Below are positions 38,082 through 47,531 of a stretch of 64,000 nucleotides of DNA, piece after piece. A model generated the notes under the pieces. That model made no database searches. It saw only the letters and a program-made list of their open reading frames with translations, and had not been told where the DNA came from. Source of the stretch: a virus; the IMG/VR virus record IMGVR_UViG_3300046665_000548, positions 248,001-312,000 of that record, one strand, 5' to 3'. The number at the start of each line of letters is the position of its first letter. Position 1 is the stretch's first letter. The translations under genes were made by a program, and so were the position numbers.

Positions 38082-40871
38082 TTGTACATTGACGCCATCT
38101 ACGACAGGCAAAAAGACGTTGTAAAAGTAGTTGAACGGATTAAGGGGGAGCGGGTCTATAACGAAATTGCCCCGGAGCACGTCTTCTACTTCGAACACCC
38201 ATCGGGCACTCACCAAACCATTTTTGGCGATAGTTGCAAAAAGTTCGTCTCGCGCAGCGGCAAGAATTTTCGTCGCGATGTCGCGAAGATGGGCGCGACG
38301 CGTCGCATTTTCGAATCCGATATCAATCCGATCTTCCGTACCCTAGCGGACAACTATCGCGGCGTAGAAACGCCGAAGATGAATGTCGCCTTCTTCGACA
38401 TCGAGGTTGAGTTCTCGCTCGATAAGGGTTTTGCGCCGGTCGAAGACCCGTTCAATCGCGTCAACGCTATTTCGGTCTATTGTAGCTGGCTGAATAAGCT
38501 GGTCTGTCTTGTACTGTGCCCGCCGACATTCACGACTGATGAAGCCGAAGCCGTTGTATCGTCGTTCGATGATACATTCCTGTTCGATGATGAAGGCGAG
38601 CTTCTTAAGTGCTTCATGAACATCATCGAAGACGCCGATATCACATCGACGTGGAATGGCGATTACTTCGACTGGCCCTATCTGGTAAATCGCATCACAC
38701 GTACGCTTGGTGAAGACTACACCCGCGCGTTCTGCCTTTGGGATCAGAAGCCGATCAAGAAAGTCGCTCCGGACAAATTCGGCAATGAGCGCCTGACGTT
38801 TGAATTCCCAGGCCGTCCTCATCTCGACTATCTGCGTCTGTACCAGAAGCACAATCCACAGCAGCTTCACTCGTATCGTCTCGACTACGTTGGCGAGATC
38901 GAGACTGGCGAGAACAAGGTAGCCTACGAAGGCACGCTCGATGAACTTTGGAAGAAAGATTTTCGACGCTTCATCGAATACTCTCGCCAAGATACGATGC
39001 TTCTGCCGAAGATCGATGACAAGAAGAAGTTCATCGAACTGTCCAACCAGATCGCACACGGCAACTGCGTTCTGTTCAAGACAACCCTTGGTTCGGTCGC
39101 ACTGGTCGAACAGGCAATCATCCTGGAAATGCACGACCTCGGCTTCATCGTCCCGGATAGGAAGCGGACGACTGACGAGCGGGCGGGCATCGATACGGAC
39201 GATGATGACGAGGATGATGGACGTACGCCAGTTGTGGGCGCGTACGTAGCTGACCCGAAAATCGGACTGCACGATGAATTCGCGTGCTGTGACATCAACT
39301 CGCTGTATCCATCTGCGATCCGCGCCCTAAACATGAGCCCAGAAACGATCTGGGGACAGTTTAGATCGGACGAGACGACCACGTACATCGCTGGAAAGGT
39401 TCTTGAACTTGGTGAGGCCAAGCGCGCGCAGGCGTGGGATGGTATCTTCCACAGCTTCGAGTACGGGCACGTGGCGGCGCGCGATGGCGCTGCGCTGACT
39501 GTAGACCTGGAGGACGGCACCCAGCGCACGATGAGTGGCCGGGATTGGTACGACTACATCTTCAATCCGAAGAACCATCTGTGTGTCACTGCTAACGGCA
39601 CGATCTTCCGCACCGACAAAGACGGAATGATCCCGATGCTGCTCGCCAAGTGGTACGCCGAGCGTAAGCAGATGCAGAAGGAAGAAGAGAAATTCTACGA
39701 CCTTGCCGAGGCCGAAACCGATCCCGCCAAGAAGGCCGAATACAAGGCCCTCAATGTGTTCTGGAACCAACGACAGCAGGCTCGCAAGATTTTGCTGAAC
39801 TCGCTCTACGGTGCTCTACTGAACGAAGGCTTGCGCTTCTACGACGAACGCCTTGGTCAGTCAGTTACCCTGACCGGCCGCAGTATTGTTCGACACATGA
39901 ACGCCAAGGTCAATGAAGTCATTACTGGAAAGTATGACTACAAGGGCGACAGCATCATCTATGCGGATACCGACTCGTGCTATTTCAGCGCCTATCACCT
40001 GCTGAAGGATCACCCCGACTACGCAGACTTTGTTTGGTCGCGAGAGAATATCATCGATCTCTACAACATGATCGCTGACGTGGTGAACGACTCGTTCCCC
40101 GAGTTTATGCGGCGCACGTTCAATACAACGCTGGAGCGCGGCGGCGTTATCGCGGCTGGACGCGAGCTAGTAGCGAGCAGGGGTTTGTTCATCAAGAAGA
40201 AGAAATACGCCTGTCTGATGTACGACAAGGACAACAAGCGTCTCGACAAGGACGGCAAGCCGGGCAAGCTCAAGGCCATGGGTCTTGATCTTAAGCGCGC
40301 CGACACTCCCAAGTTCATGCAAACGTTCCTGGAGACCTTGTTGATGTCGTTGTTGACTGGCAAGGATCAGCAGGAGATGTTCGATGCGATCCGTGAGTTT
40401 CGGCGTCTGTTCGTTGAACGTCCAGGCTGGGAGAAGGGTACGCCCAAAGCGGTCAAGGCGATGTCCAAGTACGGCAACGAGTTCGCTCAGTCTCACGCCA
40501 CCAAGGCAACGGACAGCATGAAGAAGGGTCAGAAGGGCAGTAAGGTCAATATGCCGGGCCACGTTCGCGCAGCGCTGAACTGGAATCATCTTTGCGAGAC
40601 CTTTGGGGACCGTTATTCCATGCGGATCGGTGACGGATCGAAAGTCATCGTGTGTAAACTAAAAACCAATGTACTTAAGATGGATTCGGTGGCATATCCG
40701 ATTGACGAACCCCATATTCCGGAATGGTTCAAGGAACTGCCTTTCGACCACGAACTGATGGAAGAGACGATCATCGATAACAAGCTTGAAAACCTTGTAG
40801 GCGTGTTGAACTGGGACCTGTCTCAAACCAAAGACGTTGCTGCTGAAGACTTCTTTGTATTTTCAAAGTAA
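38082..40871 (+). CDS. 43: Family-B DNA polymerase (929 aa)
   Basis: Exonuclease motif FFDIEVEF (about residue 108) and ExoIII EYSRQDT; polymerase motif A DINSLYPSAI, motif B KILLNSLYGALLNEG, motif C YADTDS. Slightly longer than T4 gp43 (898). Ends EDFFVFSK, a plausible clamp-binding peptide. TTG 38082 is the start: AAGG lies 7 nt upstream and no in-frame ATG precedes the conserved N-terminus. Confidence 0.97.
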   Translation: MYIDAIYDRQKDVVKVVERIKGERVYNEIAPEHVFYFEHPSGTHQTIFGDSCKKFVSRSGKNFRRDVAKMGATRRIFESDINPIFRTLADNYRGVETPKMNVAFFDIEVEFSLDKGFAPVEDPFNRVNAISVYCSWLNKLVCLVLCPPTFTTDEAEAVVSSFDDTFLFDDEGELLKCFMNIIEDADITSTWNGDYFDWPYLVNRITRTLGEDYTRAFCLWDQKPIKKVAPDKFGNERLTFEFPGRPHLDYLRLYQKHNPQQLHSYRLDYVGEIETGENKVAYEGTLDELWKKDFRRFIEYSRQDTMLLPKIDDKKKFIELSNQIAHGNCVLFKTTLGSVALVEQAIILEMHDLGFIVPDRKRTTDERAGIDTDDDDEDDGRTPVVGAYVADPKIGLHDEFACCDINSLYPSAIRALNMSPETIWGQFRSDETTTYIAGKVLELGEAKRAQAWDGIFHSFEYGHVAARDGAALTVDLEDGTQRTMSGRDWYDYIFNPKNHLCVTANGTIFRTDKDGMIPMLLAKWYAERKQMQKEEEKFYDLAEAETDPAKKAEYKALNVFWNQRQQARKILLNSLYGALLNEGLRFYDERLGQSVTLTGRSIVRHMNAKVNEVITGKYDYKGDSIIYADTDSCYFSAYHLLKDHPDYADFVWSRENIIDLYNMIADVVNDSFPEFMRRTFNTTLERGGVIAAGRELVASRGLFIKKKKYACLMYDKDNKRLDKDGKPGKLKAMGLDLKRADTPKFMQTFLETLLMSLLTGKDQQEMFDAIREFRRLFVERPGWEKGTPKAVKAMSKYGNEFAQSHATKATDSMKKGQKGSKVNMPGHVRAALNWNHLCETFGDRYSMRIGDGSKVIVCKLKTNVLKMDSVAYPIDEPHIPEWFKELPFDHELMEETIIDNKLENLVGVLNWDLSQTKDVAAEDFFVFSK

Positions 40872-40881
40872 GGTATATTGC

Positions 40882-40998
40882 ATGACTAAGGCTAGATTCG
40901 CTGGGGCCATTTCGGTCCTCCTACTTGGATGGGTCGCCATGATGAGCATTATCGCGTTCATGGCGCTCAAGGGATCAACGAGCATGCTCCCGTTCTAA
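40882..40998 (+). CDS. Tiny membrane protein (38 aa)
   Basis: MTKARFAGAISVLLLGW then IIAFMALKG; one or two hydrophobic helices. AAGG lies 8 nt upstream. Immediately downstream of the DNA polymerase gene. Confidence 0.5.
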   Translation: MTKARFAGAISVLLLGWVAMMSIIAFMALKGSTSMLPF

Positions 40999-41012
40999 CG
41001 AATGGTTTAGGA

Positions 41013-41249
41013 ATGATCGAAGAGACGATCTACCGTTTCACGCTAACGTCGGCCGATACGAATCTCGTTAAGAACGGGAACGGTATTCGTATGCGGTTGC
41101 GTCTTCCGATAGAAGACTGGCTCAATGCGAACGGCCACACAAAGCAGATCGAATACGGGCTAAACGCTATCGTTGTGGAGTTCACGGACGCCAAGGCTGC
41201 CTTGCATTTCAAAATGAGATTCGTGGAAGGGGACGACTCGTTCTCATGA
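41013..41249 (+). CDS. DAxxFK-family protein (78 aa)
   Basis: MIEETIYRFTLTSADTNL; ends TDAKAALHFKMRFVEGD. First of three adjacent, overlapping family members. Confidence 0.7.
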   Translation: MIEETIYRFTLTSADTNLVKNGNGIRMRLRLPIEDWLNANGHTKQIEYGLNAIVVEFTDAKAALHFKMRFVEGDDSFS

Positions 41250-41488
41250 AAATCAGTCCCCTGCCGTTGATGAGGTCTGATGTCCCTATACAACCCGTTC
41301 TGAGACACACCGTTGAGGTATCTGATAATTCCAATAGTAAGCTGGAAATCCTAGACTGGGTTCAGAACCACGTCGTTGGCGCATACGCTTCTACTTACGT
41401 TTTGAACGAAATAACATGTGTTGTTCGATACGCGTACCGCTTCGAACTCGAAGATGACGCGTTTCGTTTCAAGCTATGGTGGGGGTAG
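41246..41488 (+). CDS. DAxxFK-family protein (80 aa)
   Basis: MKISPLPLMRSDVPIQ; ILDWVQNHVVGAYAS and the ending LEDDAFRFKLWWG are shared with the next gene, so they are a recent tandem duplication. ATGA overlap with the gene before. Confidence 0.75.
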   Translation: MKISPLPLMRSDVPIQPVLRHTVEVSDNSNSKLEILDWVQNHVVGAYASTYVLNEITCVVRYAYRFELEDDAFRFKLWWG

Positions 41489-41686
41489 ATGCCTCTGCGT
41501 AAATCTTACCAAGTTTTCATATCCGATTACTCAAACAACGAGAAAGCGATACGAGATTGGGTGTCCGAACACGTTTTGGGTGCTCATGAGATTACTATGC
41601 GAATGTACGCACCTGCCGATTGGCGCGTCGCGTACCTGTTCAAGTTAGAAGACGATGCCTTCCGGTTCAAACTCTGGTGGGGTTGA
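41489..41686 (+). CDS. DAxxFK-family protein (65 aa)
   Basis: MPLRKSYQVFISDYSNNEK; IRDWVSEHVLGAHEI and an ending identical to the previous protein over 13 residues (LEDDAFRFKLWWG). Starts right after its stop. Confidence 0.75.
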   Translation: MPLRKSYQVFISDYSNNEKAIRDWVSEHVLGAHEITMRMYAPADWRVAYLFKLEDDAFRFKLWWG

Positions 41687-41749
41687 AACGACTTCTTATC
41701 CAAACTGACGCGCACTAATCAGCGCTCATATCGCGTCTCCAGACCCCAG

Positions 41750-41755
41750 TAAATA
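41750..41755 (+). promoter_or_regulatory. Late promoter TAAATA
   Basis: CAGTAAATACCTG in the 123-nt gap before ATG 41810; the leader is about 50 nt. Confidence 0.5.
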
Positions 41756-41809
41756 CCTGAGAGATGAGGTACATAGGATAATTTGTTGTGAATTTACCAT
41801 CCGGCTCAT

Positions 41810-42070
41810 ATGGGCTACGTCGTGCAATGCTATTCCTCTGACGTAGAGCAGCACCATAGTTTTGAGATCGTATTCTGGGAAGATGAACGTCTTCTAGAAA
41901 TACGCAAGTACATTAGTGACGGATGCTGTGTGGCGGTGCTGAAGCCAGAGATCGTTGGGTGGTTGGCCCAGTATGACGATAAGGCCGAAGTCCTTGAAGA
42001 CTGGTACGGTTGCACGATCAACATCTACGACGACACGGTAGCGATGCTGTTCAAGATGTGGTGGATGTAA
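41810..42070 (+). CDS. DAxxFK-family protein (86 aa)
   Basis: MGYVVQCYSSDVEQHHS; ends YDDTVAMLFKMWWM. The end of this gene contains the late promoter of the next one. Confidence 0.65.
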   Translation: MGYVVQCYSSDVEQHHSFEIVFWEDERLLEIRKYISDGCCVAVLKPEIVGWLAQYDDKAEVLEDWYGCTINIYDDTVAMLFKMWWM

Positions 42071-42073
42071 ATA
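42068..42073 (+). promoter_or_regulatory. Late promoter TAAATA, leaderless layout
   Basis: TAAATACGTGC followed at once by ATG 42079; the stop codon TAA of the gene before is part of the box. Confidence 0.55.
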
Positions 42074-42078
42074 CGTGC

Positions 42079-42672
42079 ATGAACGACCGCAACGCGGACA
42101 TGCGCCATATCCTCTCACAAATTCAAACAGTCCAGCAGAGTCTGGAACGCCAACCTCTCGCTGAAGATGCGAATATCGATTTGTCGGTTGCCCAGAATAA
42201 TTTGAAACAGTCCCTTCCAGGAAACGGATTGGAGACGGTTCGGCACTACATTAGAGCCGAAGCTGGTCTCGATCCATACGGCGGCCAAGACCCTGAAGAC
42301 TTCGATTCTTTATTGAACGATTGGTGCGAGGACGCAGTATATCAGGTTGCGGGGAAGCTTCGTTCTATGATCCGAGGAGAGCATCTTCGAGCGTGGCGAG
42401 AGATCACTGCGGGCGAGAATTGGACGCCAGAACAGCAGCACCCTGGCATCTATTGGTCATGGGACGAAAACGCCGCCGAAGCCCACTGGGGCGGGCATGA
42501 TCATGAAGGCCACGGTCCAGTAACTTGGAAGATGGAAGCTCTCCTGACTACATCGCAGATCGATTGGCCGGTAACGCTTACCATGAACGCTAATCCGGAC
42601 TATGAAGAAGAGAAAGAAGTTCGAATACTACCAAACACTCCTGTTCAGATCGTTCGATACTGGCGCGATTAA
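42079..42672 (+). CDS. Late protein of unknown function, possibly packaged (197 aa)
   Basis: MNDRNADMRHILSQIQ; the stretch ERQPLAEDANID contains an L-A-E site of the kind used by prohead proteases, but farther from the N-terminus than usual. The C-terminal half is Trp/His-rich (YWSWDENAAEAHWGGHDHEG) and might bind metal. No family recognised. Confidence 0.6.
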   Translation: MNDRNADMRHILSQIQTVQQSLERQPLAEDANIDLSVAQNNLKQSLPGNGLETVRHYIRAEAGLDPYGGQDPEDFDSLLNDWCEDAVYQVAGKLRSMIRGEHLRAWREITAGENWTPEQQHPGIYWSWDENAAEAHWGGHDHEGHGPVTWKMEALLTTSQIDWPVTLTMNANPDYEEEKEVRILPNTPVQIVRYWRD

Positions 42673-43046
42673 CGTTTCCTAAACCGGTCCATATCGATCT
42701 TGGTTTTCAACTGGTGGCAGCCGCCGCAGAGCAAAACTAGATTGTCCGGCATCCAACATGTCGAGTCACCATTGGCCTCAAATAGCGGCCTGATATGATC
42801 GACTTCAAACCATCCCTGACGATCCTGGACCCCGCATTCCTGACAGGTATAGGCGTCTCGCTTTAACACGAACGTTCGTGCGTCGGTTGGGTTGTTCATG
42901 ATCCGCCATGTGTCGGCACATTCTTGATGCCAGTGCTTGCGTTTATTGACCTTTCCGCCCTCAATGATGTCTTCTCCGCAGAAGCGACAGGTCCCGCGCA
43001 AGCATAGCCAGGACTTCGGTTTGGGTGGTTTCCGATGATTTGCCAT
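42669..43046 (-). CDS. HNH endonuclease (125 aa)
   Basis: CRFCGE (zinc knuckle), YTCQECGVQD, FEVDHIRPL, DNLVLLCGGCHQLK: complete HNH/zinc-supported nuclease. Probably a free-standing homing-type or DNA-processing nuclease. It is on the opposite strand to its neighbours, in line with insertion, yet has a phage late promoter directly before its ATG. Confidence 0.85.
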   Translation of the reverse strand: MANHRKPPKPKSWLCLRGTCRFCGEDIIEGGKVNKRKHWHQECADTWRIMNNPTDARTFVLKRDAYTCQECGVQDRQGWFEVDHIRPLFEANGDSTCWMPDNLVLLCGGCHQLKTKIDMDRFRKR

Positions 43047-43050
43047 CGGA

Positions 43051-43056
43051 TATTTA
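43051..43056 (-). promoter_or_regulatory. Late promoter TAAATA, leaderless layout
   Basis: Minus-strand GGTAAATATCCG followed by ATG 43046. Confidence 0.6.
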
Positions 43057-43122
43057 CCTCGAAAAATATTGATAGCTCTGATCGTTTGGGCTTAAATGGA
43101 TCATACTTAAAGGACAATTTCA

Positions 43123-43853
43123 TGCGCGATACATTGGTTGATTTGGTCAAGCAGACGGCAGGTCTGATCGACACGATCAAAATCACAGGCACCCCTACCG
43201 AGACCCGTTTCCAGGCAGTTGATGAAAACAAGACAGTATTCATCGAAGGTTTGATGAAGGAGGCGATCCCTGAGTTCGAAGGCGAATTCGGTATCACCAA
43301 CTTGAACCTTCTCAAGGGCCTACTAGAATTCTCCAGCTACCGGACCGATCAGGCAAGCTTCAGTGTGAAGCGCCGATCCTGGAAAGAAACCAGCACGGTT
43401 GAGCAGTTTGAGTTTCGCGATGCCAATGGCGTCGGCTCTAACTTCCGCGCCATGAGCCCCGATCTTGTACCGGAGCAGGCCGAAATTCGCAGTCTTCCTT
43501 GGGATGTTACGTTCGTCCCCAACAAGGGTAAGCTGGCCGAGTTTGCACAGCTTGCGAAGCTTTATTCCGAAGTCAACAAGACGTTCGGTGCGACCACCGA
43601 TGGAAGCAACCTCTTGTTCTTCATTGGCGAAGAGAACTCTTCCACTCACCGTGGCAGCATGGTGTTCGAGAGCGGCGTGACCGGTGCTTTGCGCGGCGAT
43701 CTCCTCTGGACGACATCCCAGTTCCTCCAGGTCATGAACCTTGCTGGGGACAAAGTATCTGAATTGAAAATTACAAGTCGTGGCGTGCTGAACGTGGCGG
43801 TTGAAACGCCCCATGCCACGATCAACTATTACCTGCGCGCATCGCGCGGGTGA
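43123..43853 (+). CDS. 45: Sliding clamp (243 aa)
   Basis: MRDTLVDLVKQTAGLIDTI, then FIEGLMKEAIPEFEGEF and FGITNLNLLKGLLEF, NKTFGATTDGSNLLFFIG, FLQVMNLAGDKVSELKI follow T4 gp45 closely; slightly longer than gp45 (228). It is the processivity ring for gp43 and, in T4, the activator of late transcription. AAAGGA precedes the ATG. A terminator-like hairpin lies downstream. Confidence 0.92.
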
Positions 43854-43966
43854 TCGCCCTGACTTGCCGGATATCCAGAAACCGGAGGTGATTATTCAAG
43901 CGCACGCGCGCAGCGAGTTGGGGAAGACGTATGGAAGCCCTTCACAGTGGACATGCGCAACCGGGG

Positions 43967-43998
43967 GAGGGGCCGACAAAGCTCCTCCCCATTTATTT
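43967..43998 (+). terminator. Terminator-like hairpin after the clamp gene
   Basis: GGGGAGG and CCTCCCC arms with an 11-12 nt loop, then ATTTATTT. Weak T tract. Confidence 0.45.
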
Positions 43999-44006
43999 GG
44001 AACAAC

Positions 44007-44312
44007 ATGAAACATTTTCTACTAGATATTTGGCTAGAGGTTGAGGCACGGTTTCCATACCGGGTTAAAGTACCTTCCCTTCTCCCTCAACCGAACGAAG
44101 ATTTTGTCTGTTTATCGCCGTTCAATTCCGAAGCGTTCGCATGGTGCAGGGACCATTTTGGAGATCATTGTACGGCTGAACGTCTAAAGGTGAAAGATAT
44201 CTACCAAGATCAGTTCTCTCTCATCGAAGATTCAATTTGGGATGTGAGCGGCGCAACGTTTATGTTCAAGAATGAGAAAGACGCTTTGATTTTCAAGTTG
44301 TGGTTTGGTTAG
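44007..44312 (+). CDS. DAxxFK-family protein (101 aa)
   Basis: ATG 44007 (MKHFLLDIWLEVEARFP). AFAWCRDHFGDHCTA matches the 36043 protein; ends KNEKDALIFKLWFG. Confidence 0.7.
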   Translation: MKHFLLDIWLEVEARFPYRVKVPSLLPQPNEDFVCLSPFNSEAFAWCRDHFGDHCTAERLKVKDIYQDQFSLIEDSIWDVSGATFMFKNEKDALIFKLWFG

Positions 44313-44323
44313 AGGAGAAATCG

Positions 44324-45034
44324 ATGTTGCCTGTTTACTGCCCATTGAACGTTGAATTTGATCGCGATGGGCTGCGTGATGAACTTTTGGCAACAGAGGA
44401 ATCATGGCTGGACACGCCCATTCACATCTATGAGTGCAAGAATCCAGATCGTTACTTTCTTGTAGCACCTCGCGAATACTACGACGATTTGACCAACTAC
44501 TACATGACTGACCAAGATAAGTTGGTTATTGTTCCGCGCAAGTATCCGTCTTGGCGTTGTTACAACCTCACCCATATTCCGAATAATGCCAAGGGCAATA
44601 AGAGACGGTCTGTCTCTACCGGATCAGGTCTCATTCACTGGCGCTTCGAGCCACATGAGTGGGAATGGCGCGACATCAATCTCCCGATCTTAAAAGACAT
44701 CACGCAGCAGTTGGGTTATACTCAAGTAACAATCGCTCGTATCATGAGTATTGCGGAAGGTGGGTTTGCGCCCGCACACGTTGATGCACAGAAAGACGAA
44801 TGGCAAACCGGAATGGTGAGCACGACCATCATGGTTGACGACGGCGGCGCGCAGATGAAATTCAAAGTGGGCGACGATATCCACGAAACGGAAAGCTCAG
44901 TTTTCTTCTACAAGGATAGCTATCCTCACGGAGTTCCCGTTCTATCGTCGCGTCGTCTAATGGTTCGAATTGTCGGCATAGTTGATATGGATCGATACAA
45001 GAGCCTTCTCGATCTGTCACGTGCGGTTTATTAA
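44324..45034 (+). CDS. 2OG-Fe(II) oxygenase-like protein (236 aa)
   Basis: GAGGAG precedes ATG 44324. Iron-site HxD in PAHVDAQ (about residue 152), distal His in SYPHGVPVL (about 201) and Arg in RRLMVRIVG. N-terminal ~100 residues unassigned. Substrate unknown; organised like the 8721 protein. Confidence 0.7.
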   Translation: MLPVYCPLNVEFDRDGLRDELLATEESWLDTPIHIYECKNPDRYFLVAPREYYDDLTNYYMTDQDKLVIVPRKYPSWRCYNLTHIPNNAKGNKRRSVSTGSGLIHWRFEPHEWEWRDINLPILKDITQQLGYTQVTIARIMSIAEGGFAPAHVDAQKDEWQTGMVSTTIMVDDGGAQMKFKVGDDIHETESSVFFYKDSYPHGVPVLSSRRLMVRIVGIVDMDRYKSLLDLSRAVY

Positions 45035-45037
45035 ATA
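45032..45037 (+). promoter_or_regulatory. Late promoter TAAATA with leader
   Basis: TTAAATATTTGC overlapping the stop of the oxygenase gene; TAGGGGAT follows before ATG 45060. Confidence 0.5.
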
Positions 45038-45059
45038 TTTGCTCATTAGGGGATTTTCT

Positions 45060-45749
45060 ATGACTAAACTAATTCCGTTCAACTGGCTTCCCGCAGCCTG
45101 GGGCCTCAAGGGTCGCACTTATGAAGAAGCCAAGGCCAATTACTATCTTGAGGGCGAAGAGCTTGTGCGTGCTCTGATCGATATCCGCGAGGATGATCCG
45201 ACGAAGCGGCGTATTGCGCATCTCAGCCTCGACTATACCTCGGGCAAGATCGACCTGTATGAATTTGATTTGAAGAAGCTTCAGATCAACGGTGGTGGTG
45301 AAGATCAGCGAGAGCTTCTGAAGATCGAACTCGCGCACGGCAAGATCAACAACTACGACCACGATATCAAGCGCGCTGAACTGGATTTCGCCGCTGGTAC
45401 CGATCTGGATATCGCGAAAGCCGATATCGATTTGGCCTACGATAAGATCACCAAGCGCGAGTATGAGAAGCAGGTCGCTACCCTGAAGAAAGAGCCATGG
45501 GTCGGCATTGTCAGCGAAGGATACGATCCGAAGCTTGGCGTTAACGGCTGGTACTGTGAGTTCGACTGGAACGAGTTCTGGATCGAATATCTTCGTCTGA
45601 ACGGTTATGTTGGTCTCAACGATGACGAAATCCATCAAGCGTGGTTCCAGGACATCTGTCGTTCGGTCGCTTCCGAAGGCGAGGAACAGCAAGAGGGCGC
45701 TGAAATCGTTCCGTTCTCGGGTCGTCTAGTAAATCATCTGCCGCGCTAA
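45060..45749 (+). CDS. Protein with SHOCT-like helical repeats (229 aa)
   Basis: Three related ~25-residue units (about residues 48-145) of the form L-x3-4-G-K-I-x3-[EDY]-x-[DK]-x-K (LDYTSGKIDLYEFDLKK, ELAHGKINNYDHDIKR, LAYDKITKREYEKQVA) resemble SHOCT oligomerisation helices. An aromatic-rich C-terminal domain follows (WYCEFDWNEFWIEYL) and the tail is acidic. Function unknown; recurs in T4-superfamily genomes as I recall. Confidence 0.6.
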   Translation: MTKLIPFNWLPAAWGLKGRTYEEAKANYYLEGEELVRALIDIREDDPTKRRIAHLSLDYTSGKIDLYEFDLKKLQINGGGEDQRELLKIELAHGKINNYDHDIKRAELDFAAGTDLDIAKADIDLAYDKITKREYEKQVATLKKEPWVGIVSEGYDPKLGVNGWYCEFDWNEFWIEYLRLNGYVGLNDDEIHQAWFQDICRSVASEGEEQQEGAEIVPFSGRLVNHLPR

Positions 45750-45767
45750 ACTATTGGGAATACTGAA

Positions 45768-46925
45768 TTGAAAATCGCCGTCATCGGTGCGGGAATTACG
45801 GGCGTAACGACCGCTTATTCACTGGCTCGCAGAGGATGCGAGGTTACTGTTTACGACAAGCACGACTATGCGGGAATGCAAACATCTTTTGCTAACGGCG
45901 GTCAGTTCAGTGTCAGCAATAGCGAGGTGTGGACGACTTGGGGGAACGTCAGAAAGGGAGCCAAATGGCTGCTAAAGAAAGACGCTCCTCTTTTGATCCG
46001 TCCTACCCCGTCATGGTCAAAACTCAAATGGCTTGGCGAGTTCCTGTGGAACACCGCCACCGGCCGATATGAGGCAGACACCCAAGAGACGATCACTTTG
46101 GGTCTGCGAGCGCGCGAACTCTACCAGGACATTGCGCGGCAAGAGGGATTGCAGTTCGACCTCGTTCGAAAGGGCATCCTTCATTTCTATCGTGACGAGA
46201 CCTATTTCGAAGCGGCCAAACATGCCGTGGATACCGTCTACAAGGGCCTAGAACGGCGCGTGGTGAGCCGGTACGAAATAGAACGTATTGAGCCGTCTCT
46301 GAACACTGAGGGCATTATTGGTGGCGTCTACACGCCTGACGATATGAGCGGCGACACTCACAAGCTATGCACGGAATTGCGTACGCGACTTGCAGAACAT
46401 TACGGAGTTGAGTTTCATTTCGGGCATGAACTGACCGAACAGCAATTGATCAATGTTGGTAATCGACATGATCACGTCGTGATCTGTGCTGGCGTGGATA
46501 GCGCCCGTCTGTCGAAGGCGATTGGCGACCCACTGAACATCTATCCCGTTAAAGGATACAGCATCAGCATTCCAACACGGTCTGCTTCGCACTTGAGCTT
46601 CCTGGATGATCAGGCCAAGATTGTTTGTTCTCATCTTGGGGATCGTGTTCGCGTGGCTGGAACGGCGGAGCTTGATGGACTTAACTACGACATCCGCATG
46701 GACCGCATCGCTCCTCTTCTGAACTGGGCCAAATTTAACCTCAAGACATCAACCGAACATGCGGTGCCGTGGGCGGGTCTACGTCCGATGACGCCAAGCT
46801 TGCTGCCGGTCGTGCGCAAGGCAAAGGCGGACCGTTTCTGGTTCAATACCGGTCACGGTCACCTCGGACTGACGCTCAGCGCGGCTACTGCTGAAATCAT
46901 TGCGGAGCAGATCACGGGGCTATAG
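45768..46925 (+). CDS. FAD-dependent D-amino-acid dehydrogenase/oxidase-like protein (385 aa)
   Basis: N-terminal dinucleotide-binding motif VIGAGITGVTTAYSLA (residues 5-20), then SFANGGQFS, a substrate domain (LVRKGILHFYRDE, GGVYTPDDMSGD) and the C-terminal FAD segment FNTGHGHLGLTLS. Order and length match DadA-type D-amino-acid dehydrogenases. No membrane helix. TTG 45768 with GGGAA 8 nt upstream is the start, as no ATG precedes the FAD motif. Oxidation of D-amino acids is inferred by family. Confidence 0.88.
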   Translation: MKIAVIGAGITGVTTAYSLARRGCEVTVYDKHDYAGMQTSFANGGQFSVSNSEVWTTWGNVRKGAKWLLKKDAPLLIRPTPSWSKLKWLGEFLWNTATGRYEADTQETITLGLRARELYQDIARQEGLQFDLVRKGILHFYRDETYFEAAKHAVDTVYKGLERRVVSRYEIERIEPSLNTEGIIGGVYTPDDMSGDTHKLCTELRTRLAEHYGVEFHFGHELTEQQLINVGNRHDHVVICAGVDSARLSKAIGDPLNIYPVKGYSISIPTRSASHLSFLDDQAKIVCSHLGDRVRVAGTAELDGLNYDIRMDRIAPLLNWAKFNLKTSTEHAVPWAGLRPMTPSLLPVVRKAKADRFWFNTGHGHLGLTLSAATAEIIAEQITGL

Positions 46926-46994
46926 TGGAGTTGCGAAGTTCCACTGACTGCGATATTACGCGATCAAGTAATCGCATCTAGGAGAACCAGTTCA

Positions 46995-47501
46995 ATGGCT
47001 CTGAGACTAGGCACCAACCTTTATCAGGATTGGGCAAACGCATCTACTTTACTGGAATCCGGTAAGGAATTCGACATGGAGAAAACGATTTTCCTAACCG
47101 GTTTCAAGATCGAGAGCGAGATTGTCGGTTACCATTTCCAGATTTGGAAAAGGTGTTACCCGGACGTTCTAGACTATGCCTTCATCACAAGCTGCACCCC
47201 CGTGCAACCTCGTCTTACGTTCAACTCCGAAGAATCCAAGGATGCGTTTCTCCATTGGTGGGACGATCTGGACCGTCATTTTCCCGAGGGCTTCAAAAAA
47301 GAGATGCATATCTACCCGACCCTGCCTCACAACAAGGTTGTTAACGGTACTATTGTGCCGTGTATGGACAAAAATAAGGCTTGGGCATGGATAGTCACGA
47401 AATGCAAGGGATTCGTGTGGTTCATTGATAATCGCCTGTTATTCGAAAGCGATTCGGACGTTGTGATGTACAAGATGGATTTCTTGCAACCAGAAGATTG
47501 A
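46995..47501 (+). CDS. Paralogue of the 52344 protein (168 aa)
   Basis: GGAGAA precedes the ATG. IFLTGFKIESEIVGYHFQIW, FNSEESKDAFLHWWDDL, KAWAWIVTKCKG align with the C-terminal half of the 52344 protein. The ending SDSDVVMYKMDFLQPED is a diverged family signature. The 70-nt gap upstream contains two small hairpins. Confidence 0.65.
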   Translation: MALRLGTNLYQDWANASTLLESGKEFDMEKTIFLTGFKIESEIVGYHFQIWKRCYPDVLDYAFITSCTPVQPRLTFNSEESKDAFLHWWDDLDRHFPEGFKKEMHIYPTLPHNKVVNGTIVPCMDKNKAWAWIVTKCKGFVWFIDNRLLFESDSDVVMYKMDFLQPED

Positions 47502-47525
47502 CGGACAGCGATTTTCTGGTATTCT
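47498..47525 (+). promoter_or_regulatory. Host-type promoter of the HD hydrolase, leaderless layout
   Basis: TTGACG, 16 nt, TATTCT, 6 nt, ATG 47532. No Shine-Dalgarno. Confidence 0.65.
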
Positions 47526-47531
47526 GGTTCA

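Noticed and set aside
38343-39272. 309-codon minus-strand frame
   Set aside because: Antisense shadow of the DNA polymerase exonuclease region.
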